Source: Bin87 sp034423595
GTDB taxonomy: Bacteria; Chloroflexota; Dehalococcoidia; Lucifugimonadales; UBA3495
NCBI GenBank assembly: GCA_965207025.1
Contig: OZ242258.1
Location: 1,364,001 to 1,428,000 of the forward strand
Direction: 5' to 3'
DNA length: 64,000 nucleotides
Numbering within the stretch: the stretch's first letter is position 1; every line of letters begins with the position of its first letter. A program made the position numbers and the translations under genes. Below, piece after piece: positions 8,534 through 18,156 of this stretch. Under the pieces are notes generated by a model. It was not told the DNA's origin. It worked only from the letters and a program-made list of their open reading frames with translations, and did no database searches.

Positions 8534-8821
8534 CTAGTTGTCAGCGGCGACAGCCAGATCCGCGTTGGCAATCCTGGCGGAGATGGCTTCTTTCATCTTG
8601 CGAACGCGGCCCAGATCCGGGTAGATGTTCCCTTCGGCCTTCTTGTCGAAGATCTTCTCGCCGTCCACGAATACTTCCATGATTCCCTGGCCGCGAGGCG
8701 AGATAGTGATGGCAGCATCGCCGCCATAGGCCCGGAAAAACTCGTTCGCCATCCACGTGGCGGTAGCGTGGTGCTGTCAAGGCACGCAGTAGGTTATCTC
8801 AATCTGAACCTTGCCTTCCAT
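8534..8821 (-). CDS. SelW/Rdx-family selenoprotein (CxxU, in-frame TGA)
   Basis: A 95-codon gene read from ATG 8821, with SD AGGAGA 6 bases upstream. It begins MEGKVQIEITYCVP, meets TGA at 8779-8777 (codon 15), and continues in the same frame into a typical Rdx domain (MANEFFRAYGG...SPRGQGIMEVFVDGEKIF...YPDLGRVRKMKEAI) to TAG at 8534-8536. The TGA falls exactly on the second redox position of the Rdx CxxC/CxxU motif, giving C12-V-P-U15. The family is thioredoxin-like and thought to act in thiol redox. Starting at the internal ATG 8752 would lose strand 1 and the redox loop. It has its own promoter, SD and terminator, and a SECIS-like hairpin. No sel genes are in the window. Confidence 0.85.
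8747..8779 (-). promoter_or_regulatory. Candidate bacterial SECIS element after the Sec codon
   Basis: Directly after the TGA, 19 bases lead to a 6-base apical loop CGTGGA (8757-8752), closed by the stem CGCCA (8762-8758) / TGGCG (8751-8747). The loop has G at position 2. Known bacterial SECIS elements are hairpins just downstream of the UGA, with a small apical loop carrying a G in its first two bases about 16-37 bases away, so this fits. Folding was done by eye. Confidence 0.55.
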
Positions 8822-8863
8822 GATGTCTCCTGTATTGAGAGTGTTTTGGCACTTGCCTTGCGA

Positions 8864-8892
8864 ATTTTATCACAAAGTCAGGCGTTTTCCAA
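8864..8892 (-). promoter_or_regulatory. Promoter of the selenoprotein gene
   Basis: Minus-strand TTGGAA (8892-8887), 17-base spacer, TAAAAT (8869-8864) with TGA just before it (extended -10). It lies about 43 bases before the ATG. Confidence 0.6.
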
Positions 8893-9040
8893 CTCCATCG
8901 CCGAGCCGGGTCAGGGTCGTCGATTATCCTTATCCAGGACTTGGTTGGACGTCGGTTGATTCTGCGGCAGGTATCCGCCATGGGCAGACGTTCCGCGGGG
9001 TGATCCTTCGACGAGCTCAGGATAAGCGGGTAGTGGTTGC

Positions 9041-9140
9041 GGTTAGGCTCCTTATCAGGCGACGGTCTGGCGGTTGGTTGGGTGTTGTGCGGTTGGACTC
9101 CTTTACAGGCGATGCGTGGCGGTTGGTTTGTTTGCTGGCG
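9041..9140. repeat. 50-bp direct repeat, two imperfect tandem copies
   Basis: Unit 1 at 9041-9090 and unit 2 at 9091-9140 share ggtt..., ctcctt, caggcga and tggcggttggtt at an exact 50-base offset. Confidence 0.75.
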
Positions 9141-9376
9141 CCAGGGTTTCGGGCCGGTGTCAGTGTGCGGCCGATTGGGTACGCATGGTAGTTTGCCCGG
9201 TATTTCCTGTGGCCCACGTCAACCGTCCATCCGGACCGTTGACGCAGCACGGCGCGCTGTGGCTGACGCTGGGGTTGTAACGGCCATATCCGTGAAGCAA
9301 CGGCGGACATCGGCAGTCCTGTAACCCTGGGTATGCGATTTTACTGACGGGGTGGCCGCGAGGCCCGAAACCCTGG
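9141..9376. repeat. 15-bp inverted repeat pair about 200 bp apart
   Basis: ccagggtttcgggcc at 9141-9155 is the reverse complement of ggcccgaaaccctgg at 9362-9376, with partial similarity extending inwards (actgac). No gene lies between. It may be the ends of a degraded element. Confidence 0.6.
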
Positions 9377-9534
9377 CATGGGGTGTGATGGGTGATGCGG
9401 ATAAATGTTCTTTCGCCTGATGAATCCAGTATAGGGATTGGGGAAGTCTGGGCGCAAGGGGCGGGTGTCACTATTGTGGGGAAATTGGGAAATTGGCTTT
9501 GGAGGCGTTGTCGGAAAGAGTTTCTGGATTCCGG

Positions 9535-9553
9535 CCCCGTATCAAGTACGGGG
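9535..9553. repeat. Dispersed palindrome CCCCGTA-TCAAG-TACGGGG
   Basis: 7-bp stem with 5-base loop. Near-identical copies lie at 20484-20502 and 61214-61232; two copies (9535, 61214) are followed by ggtgac...tttcgccgg. Confidence 0.8.
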
Positions 9554-9586
9554 TGACTCTCGCGCGTACCCGCTTTCGCCGGAGTT

Positions 9587-9677
9587 GTCATTGCGAGCGC
9601 AGCGCGGCAATCTCGTTGCCGAAGGAGCCGTCACTCAGCCGGCGAGATTGCCACGTCGCTGCGCTCCTCGCAATGAC
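9587..9677. repeat. 91-bp palindromic MITE/REP-like element
   Basis: Begins gtcattgcgag and ends ctcgcaatgac. The arms gtcattgcgagcgcagcg...gcaatctc and gagattgcc...cgctgcgctcctcgcaatgac pair over roughly 35 bases around a short centre. There is no coding capacity. REP/MITE-like sequences with tcattgcgag ends occur widely in bacterial genomes (family knowledge). Confidence 0.8.
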
Positions 9678-9864
9678 AAACTGGGTACGCGTGAGCGGGG
9701 TGACGTTCTTTCGCCGGAATGACGGTTTGGCTGTTTGATGACCACCTTGAATTTGAACAGTTAGCAGCCGTTGGCTTGATTGCCAATGGAGGCGGGTTGC
9801 GCCATAATGTCGCAGCGCACCCTGATGTGAGGACATCTATAGTATCGGGGCGCCTTGGGGTGAC

Positions 9865-10068
9865 ATGCCAGCAGACAACGAATCAGCCATTTCCGAAGAA
9901 GCCTTTCTTCGCATCGCGGCCGCGAATGGTCTCGATATCTCGGACCGCGACCGAATGGACGACCTGCGGGGCCGGGTTTCGCTGATGCGCCAGGGTCTGG
10001 AGAGGCTGTACGAAATCGATGTTTTGGGCGCTGAATCACCCTCAGTGTTCGTCCCGGAGCGCCGGTAG
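9865..10068 (+). CDS. AtzG-like small subunit / amidase companion peptide
   Basis: A 67-residue acidic helical protein ending in ...LYEIDVLGAESPSVFVPERR. Its size, its position just before an amidase-signature enzyme, and the pattern ISDRDRMDDLRGRVSLMRQGLERLYEIDV.. resemble AtzG/GatC-like peptides that partner amidases and stabilise them. The ATG at 9865 has a weak GGGGTG upstream. It ends 44 bases before the amidase. Partner function is inferred from context. Confidence 0.6.
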   Translation: MPADNESAISEEAFLRIAAANGLDISDRDRMDDLRGRVSLMRQGLERLYEIDVLGAESPSVFVPERR

Positions 10069-10112
10069 CATCGGCAACCGGTGGATGCCGGTCTTCCGTC
10101 AAGAGGTCTTGT

Positions 10113-11525
10113 ATGCCAGGAACCGAACTTCATTACATGTCGGCGTGGGAACTGTCCCAACTGATTCGGGACCGACAAATTACTCCAGTGGAAGTTACCG
10201 AAGCGTGCCTGGACCGGATCGAAGCGACTGAACCGACGCTAAACTCGTTCATCACCCTGCTGCCGGAGCAAGCCCGTGCCAGCGCCCAGAGGGCGGAGCA
10301 GGAAATCGGGCGGGGGAACTATCGTGGCCCCTTGCACGGCATTCCCGTGGGTCTGAAGGACCTCTTCGAGACTGCCGGCATTCGCACCACATCGGGCACA
10401 CGGATCTACGACAATTATCTACCGACCCAGGACTGCACCGTAGCCGCCAAATTCAGCCAGGCCGGCGCTGTCCTCATCGGCAAACTCAACATGCACCCGC
10501 TGGCTTTCGGCCCAACGGGGGAAAATGGCGACTACGGGCACATGCACAACCCCTGGAACCCGGAGCGCGTCACCGGAGGTTCCAGCGGAGGCAGCGGATC
10601 AGCAGCCGCGGCCGGCCAATGTCCGATCACCATGGGCAGCGACACCGGCGGCAGCGTGCGCATTCCGGCGGCGCTATGCGGGATAGTGGGGTTGAAGCCA
10701 ACGTATGGCAGGGTGAGCCGGGCGGGCCTGACTCCTCTCTCGTGGTGTCTTGACCATCCGGGCCCGATGGTTCGCACAGTTGAGGACGCTGCACTGACCA
10801 TGAACGTCATCGCGGGGCGCGACCCCCGGGACCCGGCAACCGCAGACGTTCCGGTTCCGGACTATACCGAGGCCCTGACGGAAGACATCAGGGGTCTACG
10901 TATCGGGGTGGTGAGAGAATACTTTGAAACCGAAGTCGATTCCGGCGTGGCCGAGCTGGTGCAACGGGCCATCTCGGAACTGGGGGAGTTGGGCGCCGAA
11001 ATCGTTGAGGTTTCCCTGCCGCTTTATCAGTACGCCCAACCCATCAGCAACGCCATACTCAGCGCGGAAGCAACCGCCGCCCACCGCGACGTGCTACTCA
11101 GCGACGGCGACAAGCTGTACCCACAAGTTCGGGACCGGCTCGAGGAGGGTCTGTTCATCACCGCGGCAGAATACCTGCGGGCGCAGCAGGCCCGACAGGT
11201 ATTCTGCGCCCAGGTGAGCGATCTCCTCAAGGACGTGGACCTATTGGCCGGACCGGTGGAACCGGTTACGGCGCCGGTGATACTGGAGCGTAGAATCGAG
11301 GTTGGTGGGGAGTCGTTGCCGGCGGTGCCGCTGCTGACCAAGTACACGAGGGTGTACAACATCACCGGCTCTCCGGCCATATCCGTGCCCTGCGGGTTCG
11401 CGGACGACGGCCTGCCGGTAGCCCTGCACCTGGCCGGGCGCAATTTCGACGAGATGACCGTGCTGCGCGCGGCCTATGCCTACCAGCAGGCCAACAACTG
11501 GCATCACCAGCGCCCGCCACTCTAG
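10113..11525 (+). CDS. Amidase-signature family hydrolase
   Basis: A 470-residue cytosolic amide hydrolase. The Ser-cisSer-Lys triad regions are visible: GLKDLFETAG carries the Lys (~residue 80), and TGGSSGGSGSAAAAG plus GSDTGGSVRIPAALCG carry the two Ser residues. The length is usual. Closest in style to GatA-like and AtzE-like amidases. Because a small AtzG/GatC-like peptide precedes it but gatB is absent, I prefer a catabolic amidase over the tRNA amidotransferase. A HAD gene follows. Substrate unknown. Confidence 0.88.
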   Translation: MPGTELHYMSAWELSQLIRDRQITPVEVTEACLDRIEATEPTLNSFITLLPEQARASAQRAEQEIGRGNYRGPLHGIPVGLKDLFETAGIRTTSGTRIYDNYLPTQDCTVAAKFSQAGAVLIGKLNMHPLAFGPTGENGDYGHMHNPWNPERVTGGSSGGSGSAAAAGQCPITMGSDTGGSVRIPAALCGIVGLKPTYGRVSRAGLTPLSWCLDHPGPMVRTVEDAALTMNVIAGRDPRDPATADVPVPDYTEALTEDIRGLRIGVVREYFETEVDSGVAELVQRAISELGELGAEIVEVSLPLYQYAQPISNAILSAEATAAHRDVLLSDGDKLYPQVRDRLEEGLFITAAEYLRAQQARQVFCAQVSDLLKDVDLLAGPVEPVTAPVILERRIEVGGESLPAVPLLTKYTRVYNITGSPAISVPCGFADDGLPVALHLAGRNFDEMTVLRAAYAYQQANNWHHQRPPL

Positions 11526-11571
11526 ATGGTTCCCACCCCTCTGCTGCCTCCGGACGAGAATTAGCTGGCCC

Positions 11572-12327
11572 GTGATCACTGCCGTAACATTCGACCTCTG
11601 GCAAACCCTGATCCTGGACAACCGGGAATTGGGGCTGCAACGCGCTCAAGCCCGTTTGGACGGGGCACGGGAAACGCTGCTCGGCCATGGCATCGATCAC
11701 GATCCCGACCACATCAGGGAAGCATATCGGGGGTGCTACCGAGCTTGCCGTGCGGTCCGAAATAACAATGAGGACGTGAGTTTTCGCCGGCAGGTGGAAA
11801 TCTTTATCGACCTGATAGAAGACGGGTTGACGAGTCGATTGCCAGAGTCCTCCGTTGCCGAAATCGAACGGAGTTACGCGGAGTCGTTTTTCGACTATCC
11901 GCCGCGGTTTCACGACTCGAGCCGGCAGACGCTGGAGGCAGTGAGAAGCATGGGCCTCAGCATCGGTCTCATATCGAACACAGGTATGACGCCCGGCTAC
12001 ACGTTTCGGGAATTTCTGCAACAACACGGTCTCCTCCAATACTTCGACGTATTGACCTTCTCCGACGAGGTACTGCTGGCCAAACCATCCGACGAGATAT
12101 TCCTGATGACCGTCAAATCGCTGGACGCCAGCCCGGGAACGACCATTCACGTGGGAGACCACGTAACCAATGACGTGGTGGGCGCCAACCGGGTCGGCAT
12201 GAAGTCTATCTGGATCCGCGGGTTCTACGAGCCCGAGGACCCCGACGATCCGGAATCCCAAGCCGACGTGGCGGTGGACGACCTGTCGGACGTGTCCGAC
12301 GCGGTGCGCCAGCTCGTCGGCCTCTAG
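11572..12327 (+). CDS. HAD-superfamily hydrolase
   Basis: A 251-residue phosphatase-like protein. Motif I is TFDLWQTL (residues ~6-13; nucleophile Asp, with Trp in place of the second Asp as in the DLWGTL subgroup). Motif II is the LISNTG segment, motif III the Lys in LLAKPSDEIF, and motif IV HVGDHVTNDVVGA. I start it at GTG 11572, where the conserved VTFDLWQT begins; the frame stays open upstream but overlaps the amidase stop without homology. No good SD is seen. Substrate unknown. Confidence 0.85.
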   Translation: MITAVTFDLWQTLILDNRELGLQRAQARLDGARETLLGHGIDHDPDHIREAYRGCYRACRAVRNNNEDVSFRRQVEIFIDLIEDGLTSRLPESSVAEIERSYAESFFDYPPRFHDSSRQTLEAVRSMGLSIGLISNTGMTPGYTFREFLQQHGLLQYFDVLTFSDEVLLAKPSDEIFLMTVKSLDASPGTTIHVGDHVTNDVVGANRVGMKSIWIRGFYEPEDPDDPESQADVAVDDLSDVSDAVRQLVGL

Positions 12328-12368
12328 CCACTCTTGCGTCACAGAGTCCCACAACAAGGAGGCCGCCC

Positions 12369-12944
12369 TTGTTCGAGGAATTGAGCGGTGGTCCGCTGCC
12401 CAACGGACGCTATCCCGACATCACCCTGGCGATTTTTCCTCATCTCCGGGAATTCCTGGTGATCGACACGCGGGATGCCGGGGCAGACATCGTCGTGATG
12501 TCCACAGATTCGGTTTTCAACGACGAATATTACCGGGCGGTTGAAAGTGAGTTTGGCAGCCTGTTGCGTGAGGGCGGAGAGCGTCCCTTCCTCCACTTGA
12601 TGAACCTGCCCGGACAGTTGGACGACATCCTGCGCGGCGTGGCGATGAACTTCATCCTCGACCGGCTGGGAGTGAATTTCCATGACGAAGACAACCTGCC
12701 GGAGGTGGTGGTGTTCGTGATATCCGGCCCCACGCTGGCGATTCCGCAGGACCAGGTAGTGGCGGGCTTCGTGGAAATGATTTCTCCGCGCATGGGAGAC
12801 CTGGAAACCGAGCGTTGGTCCCGTAAGCTTGCTGAACTGATCCGGCGCGAGGCGGAAGCGTTTCCGCCCACCAACGAGGTTTTGGGCGAGTCCATGACCG
12901 ACGAATCCCTCGACCCCTACTACATCTGGCAGAATCGTAACTAG
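12369..12944 (+). CDS. Conserved-looking hypothetical protein
   Basis: I do not recognise this 191-residue, acidic, soluble protein. The TTG start at 12369 is well supported: AAGGAGG lies 6 bases upstream and ATG alternatives would lose the N-terminus. It is rich in aromatic and acidic residues (DTRDAGADIVVMSTDSVF, DEDNLPEVVVFVISGP) and has alternating strand/helix character; no membrane segment or metal motif is visible. It sits between a HAD hydrolase and an LLM oxidoreductase on the same strand with short gaps, so it is probably co-transcribed. Confidence 0.7.
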   Translation: MFEELSGGPLPNGRYPDITLAIFPHLREFLVIDTRDAGADIVVMSTDSVFNDEYYRAVESEFGSLLREGGERPFLHLMNLPGQLDDILRGVAMNFILDRLGVNFHDEDNLPEVVVFVISGPTLAIPQDQVVAGFVEMISPRMGDLETERWSRKLAELIRREAEAFPPTNEVLGESMTDESLDPYYIWQNRN

Positions 12945-12958
12945 GACACGCACCAATC

Positions 12959-13966
12959 ATGCAACAAATCGCGCTGACGTTCAGCAGCCGGGACAACAAC
13001 GACGACGGCGACCTGATCGCCGTTGCACAGGCGGCGGACCGACTCGGCTACCACTCATTCTGGACCGGCGAGTCGTGGGGCCGCGACGCCTTCACGGTTT
13101 TGACGATGCTGGCCTGTCACACCGAGCGGATCAGGCTGGGAACCGGCATCGTCACGGTTTATAGCCGAACTCCGGGGATGATTGCGCAGAGCATCGCCTC
13201 CCTGGACTGCATCAGCGGCGGGCGGGCCATCCTCGGACTGGGCACCAGCGGGCGAATCGTGATCGAGGACTGGCACGGCGTGAAGTTCGATCACCCGGTT
13301 TCGCGGACGCGTGAGTATATTGAGATCGTCCGCATGGCGTTGGCCGGAGGCAGGGTCAACTACGACGGCCGGTTCTATCAGTTGCGACGGTTTCGTATGG
13401 GCGTGTCCCCCGTTCAGGAACGGATTCCGATCTACGTAGCCTCGCTAGGCCAACGGAACCTGGAGTTGACCGGCGAGCTGGCCGACGGCTGGCTGCCGAT
13501 ATGGACCCACCGGGAAAAGCTTGCCGGGATCAAAGAGCCCCTGCTGGCAGCGTTGTCGGCATCCGGCCGGCATCCGGAGGAGATGACCGCCGCCCCGCAA
13601 ATCCTCAGCTGCGCCTCTGACGATGGGGAGACTGTTGCCAATGCTATCCGGCAGGCCCGGGGACATATGGCGTTTTACATTGGCGGCATGGGCCGATACT
13701 ACTATGACCTTTTCTGTCGTTATGGTTACCAGGCGCAGGGCGATGCGGTACGGCGGGCCTGGGCTGAGGGGGACCGCGGCGCGGCGGCCGCCGCCATCAC
13801 TGACGAGATGGTGGATAGTATCACAGCTATCGGCGCTCCCGACGAATGTCGTCGCAAGATGGAGATCTTTCGCGCCAACGGCGTCGATATGCCCATAGTG
13901 GCGTTTCCTCATGGAACAGAACGCGACACCATGTTGGGCACGTTGGAAGCCCTCGCGTCCGCCTAA
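12959..13966 (+). CDS. LLM-class flavin/F420-dependent oxidoreductase
   Basis: A 335-residue luciferase-like TIM barrel. Typical segments are FWTGESWGRDAFTVLTMLA, RIRLGTGIVTVYSRTPGMIAQ, SGGRAILGLGTSGRIV and the C-terminal ADGWLPIWTHRE. The family includes coenzyme F420-dependent reductases and FMN monooxygenases; the LG(T)G..G pattern and N-terminus favour F420 but do not prove it. It follows the unknown 12369 gene by 14 bases. Confidence 0.88.
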   Translation: MQQIALTFSSRDNNDDGDLIAVAQAADRLGYHSFWTGESWGRDAFTVLTMLACHTERIRLGTGIVTVYSRTPGMIAQSIASLDCISGGRAILGLGTSGRIVIEDWHGVKFDHPVSRTREYIEIVRMALAGGRVNYDGRFYQLRRFRMGVSPVQERIPIYVASLGQRNLELTGELADGWLPIWTHREKLAGIKEPLLAALSASGRHPEEMTAAPQILSCASDDGETVANAIRQARGHMAFYIGGMGRYYYDLFCRYGYQAQGDAVRRAWAEGDRGAAAAAITDEMVDSITAIGAPDECRRKMEIFRANGVDMPIVAFPHGTERDTMLGTLEALASA

Positions 13967-13981
13967 CCATAGGTAGCCTTC

Positions 13982-14548
13982 GTGAAGATCGGACTGATTT
14001 CCGATACTCATTCAGCCGGTAGCGGTTGGGATCTGCCCGCGCCGATCCTGAGAGCGTTCGCCGGCTGCGACCTGCTGTTGCACTGTGGCGACCTGGAGTG
14101 CATCGGTGTCCTGGACTGCCTGGAGCAGGTCGCGCCGGTCCTTGCGGTACGGGGTTACGAGGACCCCAGAGAGCCTGGCGGGCGTCTCGCCGACACGACC
14201 CGCGTGGTGGATGCCTCGGGAGTCAAGATCGGGATGGTGCATGACATCCAATGGCCCGCGCCGCCAATCCTCACGACGCCGGACGGCATGGGGTTGGTGT
14301 ATCCCGACGAAGGACTGCCCGAGCTATTGCTGCGCAAATTCGGCGAACCGGTTGATGTGGTGGTTTTCGGCGACACCCACGAAGAGTTGATAGAGCGGCG
14401 CGAGGATGTGTTATTCATCAACCCTGGGAGTCCCACCTACCCGGGGCGCCGACACATCCCTGGAACGCTGGGAACTTTAGCCATTGTGGACATCGCAGAT
14501 GGAGCTATTGACGCGCGAATAATTGACGTAGGTGAAAGCCTGGGCTAA
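13982..14548 (+). CDS. YfcE/MJ0936-type metallophosphoesterase
   Basis: A 188-residue single-domain calcineurin-like phosphoesterase. Metal motifs are SDTHS (7-11), CGDLE, VRGYED (the usual GNxD is altered to GYED) and GDTHEE..., with NPGSPTYPG near the end, as in YfcE-type phosphodiesterases. GTG start, 15 bases after the LLM gene. The N-to-Y change in the usual Asn-Asp dyad may alter or lower activity. Substrate unknown. Confidence 0.8.
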   Translation: MKIGLISDTHSAGSGWDLPAPILRAFAGCDLLLHCGDLECIGVLDCLEQVAPVLAVRGYEDPREPGGRLADTTRVVDASGVKIGMVHDIQWPAPPILTTPDGMGLVYPDEGLPELLLRKFGEPVDVVVFGDTHEELIERREDVLFINPGSPTYPGRRHIPGTLGTLAIVDIADGAIDARIIDVGESLG

Positions 14549-14570
14549 TGCCCGCGCACGTATCCGCCGA

Positions 14571-14599
14571 TTGACACCGCCATAGCGTTGTGCTAATTT
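14571..14599 (+). promoter_or_regulatory. Promoter of hppA
   Basis: TTGACA (14571-14576), 17-base spacer ending in TGC, TAATTT (14594-14599). It lies 44 bases before the hppA ATG. Best -35 match in the window. Confidence 0.65.
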
Positions 14600-14643
14600 C
14601 GCAACGTTTGTCGGATTTTTTGGCCGAAAACGGAGAGGAGAGT

Positions 14644-16713
<2,070 letters not shown>

Positions 16714-16738
16714 GGATCATTCACACACTGGTATCAAC

Positions 16739-16763
16739 AGGGGCGGGTTTGAGACCCGCCCCT
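16739..16763. repeat. Dispersed palindrome AGGGGCGGGT / ACCCGCCCCT
   Basis: 10-bp stem with a 5-base loop, 25 bases after the hppA stop. Same family at 57094-57122 and 59835-59863, with a variant at 51918-51946. It may act as a transcript end; no T tract follows. Confidence 0.8.
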
Positions 16764-16806
16764 ACACATTGGTTGTGGTACATTGCCAGACAACTTATCG
16801 TGAGAG

Positions 16807-17595
16807 ATGAAACCGATGACTACGAACAACGGCGGACTGTTTGACCTCACCGGGCGCGTGGCGCTGATCACCGGCGGCAACGGTGGTTTGGGCTTGGGCA
16901 TGGCATTGGGCCTCGCCAACGCCGGCGCCGACATTGCCGTCGCCGCGCGAAACACGGAGAAGAACGCCGCCGCCGTTGACGAGATCGAAGCCACCGGACG
17001 GCGCGCCGTGGCCATCCCCACCGACGTCACGAGCGAATCCGACATCGACGACATGGTGTCCCGGGCGATGGCCCACTTCGGGCACGTGGACATTCTCATC
17101 AACAACGCCGGCGCAACCGTGCGGAAACCTCCTGAGAACATTACCGCCGCCGAGTGGGACAACGTGCTGGACGTGAACCTGCGGGCGGCGTTTCTGTCCT
17201 GCAAGGCGGTTTATCCGCACTTCAAGCGGCAGGGCGGCGGCAAGATCATCAGCATCGGCAGTATGTACAGCATTTTCGGCGGAGGCGGCAGCGGGGTGCC
17301 CTATTCGTCCAGCAAGGGCGGCATCGTGCAGCTCTCCAAGAGCTTCGCCGTAGCCTGGGCCGGGGACAACGTCCAGTCCAACGCCATCCTGCCCGGCTGG
17401 TTTATGACCGAGCTGACCAAGGCCATACCGGAAACCCAGCCGGAGCGCTACGACCTGATCAACCGCCGCATACCGGCTGGTCGCTGGGGAGAAGCCAGCG
17501 AATTACAGGGGGTCGCGGTGTTCCTGTCCAGCCACGCCTCGGACTACGTAACCGGCGCGGTAATCGCAGTGGATGGCGGCTTTTCAGTGTCGTGA
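16807..17595 (+). CDS. Short-chain dehydrogenase/reductase
   Basis: Classical SDR, 262 residues. The Rossmann nucleotide loop is TGGNGGLGLG (~18-27), then NNAG, catalytic Ser in SIGSM, and Y-S-S-S-K (PYSSSKGG). The C-terminus has GAVIAVDGGFSVS. GFC-type spacing resembles gluconate 5-dehydrogenase or 2-deoxygluconate 3-dehydrogenase, but substrate assignment from sequence is unsafe. The start may be ATG 16807 or 16816; the SD-like GAGAG is ambiguous. Confidence 0.88.
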   Translation: MKPMTTNNGGLFDLTGRVALITGGNGGLGLGMALGLANAGADIAVAARNTEKNAAAVDEIEATGRRAVAIPTDVTSESDIDDMVSRAMAHFGHVDILINNAGATVRKPPENITAAEWDNVLDVNLRAAFLSCKAVYPHFKRQGGGKIISIGSMYSIFGGGGSGVPYSSSKGGIVQLSKSFAVAWAGDNVQSNAILPGWFMTELTKAIPETQPERYDLINRRIPAGRWGEASELQGVAVFLSSHASDYVTGAVIAVDGGFSVS

Positions 17596-17610
17596 GCGAT
17601 CGGCGGCGGA

Positions 17611-18093
17611 TCAGAAGCGCATCAAGGACCTGAGCAAGGCAGCAATCCACAGCAGCCAATACATCCCGACGCTGTTATTGAGGTACCAGTCCGGGAAGGT
17701 CAAGCCCCATACATCGGCCGGCAATACCCACCAGCCGATGATGGTCAGCAAAGTTCCAACCAGAAACGAAATGAGAGCGCCCCACCAACCCGCCGGTGAG
17801 AGCAGCAACAGCATGATGGCAAAGACAAAGACCCTTACGTTGGGATTTTCCCGTACCCAGTTTATGCCCTCGCTTTCCGCGCCGATGACCATGCCCCAGA
17901 AATCGCCGGCACCCGGGACGACGATGGCCAGGACAATCGCCAATCCGTAGATGACCAGAGCCCAGATAACGTTTCCGACGCAACCGGAGCCGCCTCCGTC
18001 TTCCTCATCCTCCGAGCCGTCCGGACTGAAATTCCCATCGCCGGAACCATAAGTTGACTGGGAGAAGTCGTATTCCCGTTCGACAGTAGCCAA
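17611..18093 (-). CDS. Predicted membrane protein, function unknown
   Basis: A 160-residue protein with an acidic/Gly-rich N-terminus (residues 1-36) and about four hydrophobic segments (roughly 38-60, 87-105, 107-127, 140-157). TTG start 18093, with AGAGG 8 bases upstream. Last gene of the long minus-strand run. I do not recognise a family. Confidence 0.65.
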   Translation of the reverse strand: MATVEREYDFSQSTYGSGDGNFSPDGSEDEEDGGGSGCVGNVIWALVIYGLAIVLAIVVPGAGDFWGMVIGAESEGINWVRENPNVRVFVFAIMLLLLSPAGWWGALISFLVGTLLTIIGWWVLPADVWGLTFPDWYLNNSVGMYWLLWIAALLRSLMRF

Positions 18094-18156
18094 AGCTTAG
18101 CCTCTGAGCGCAGACCCAGCGGGGGTAATGTCATTGTATGACCAGCCGCCGAGGGC

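Larger units (their letters stand above)
8893..9864. other. Gene-free, repeat-rich intergenic stretch
   Basis: About 970 bases with no ORF showing SD, codon bias or recognisable motifs. It holds a ccttcga(c/g)...ctcaggat(a/g)agcgg fragment (about 9004-9030), a 50-bp tandem repeat (9041-9140), a 15-bp inverted repeat pair (9141-9155 and 9362-9376), a CCCCGTA...TACGGGG palindrome (9535-9553) and a 91-bp perfect-ended palindromic element (9587-9677). It looks like an accumulation zone for small repeats, perhaps the remains of a mobile element. Confidence 0.7.

Noticed and set aside
8893..9864. Several 80-140-residue open frames in the gene-free kilobase
   Set aside because: They have no SD, conflicting overlaps and low-complexity composition, and they run through repeats.
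10113..11525. Assignment of the amidase as GatA
   Set aside because: The fold matches, but gatB is absent and the small upstream peptide fits AtzG-type partners better.
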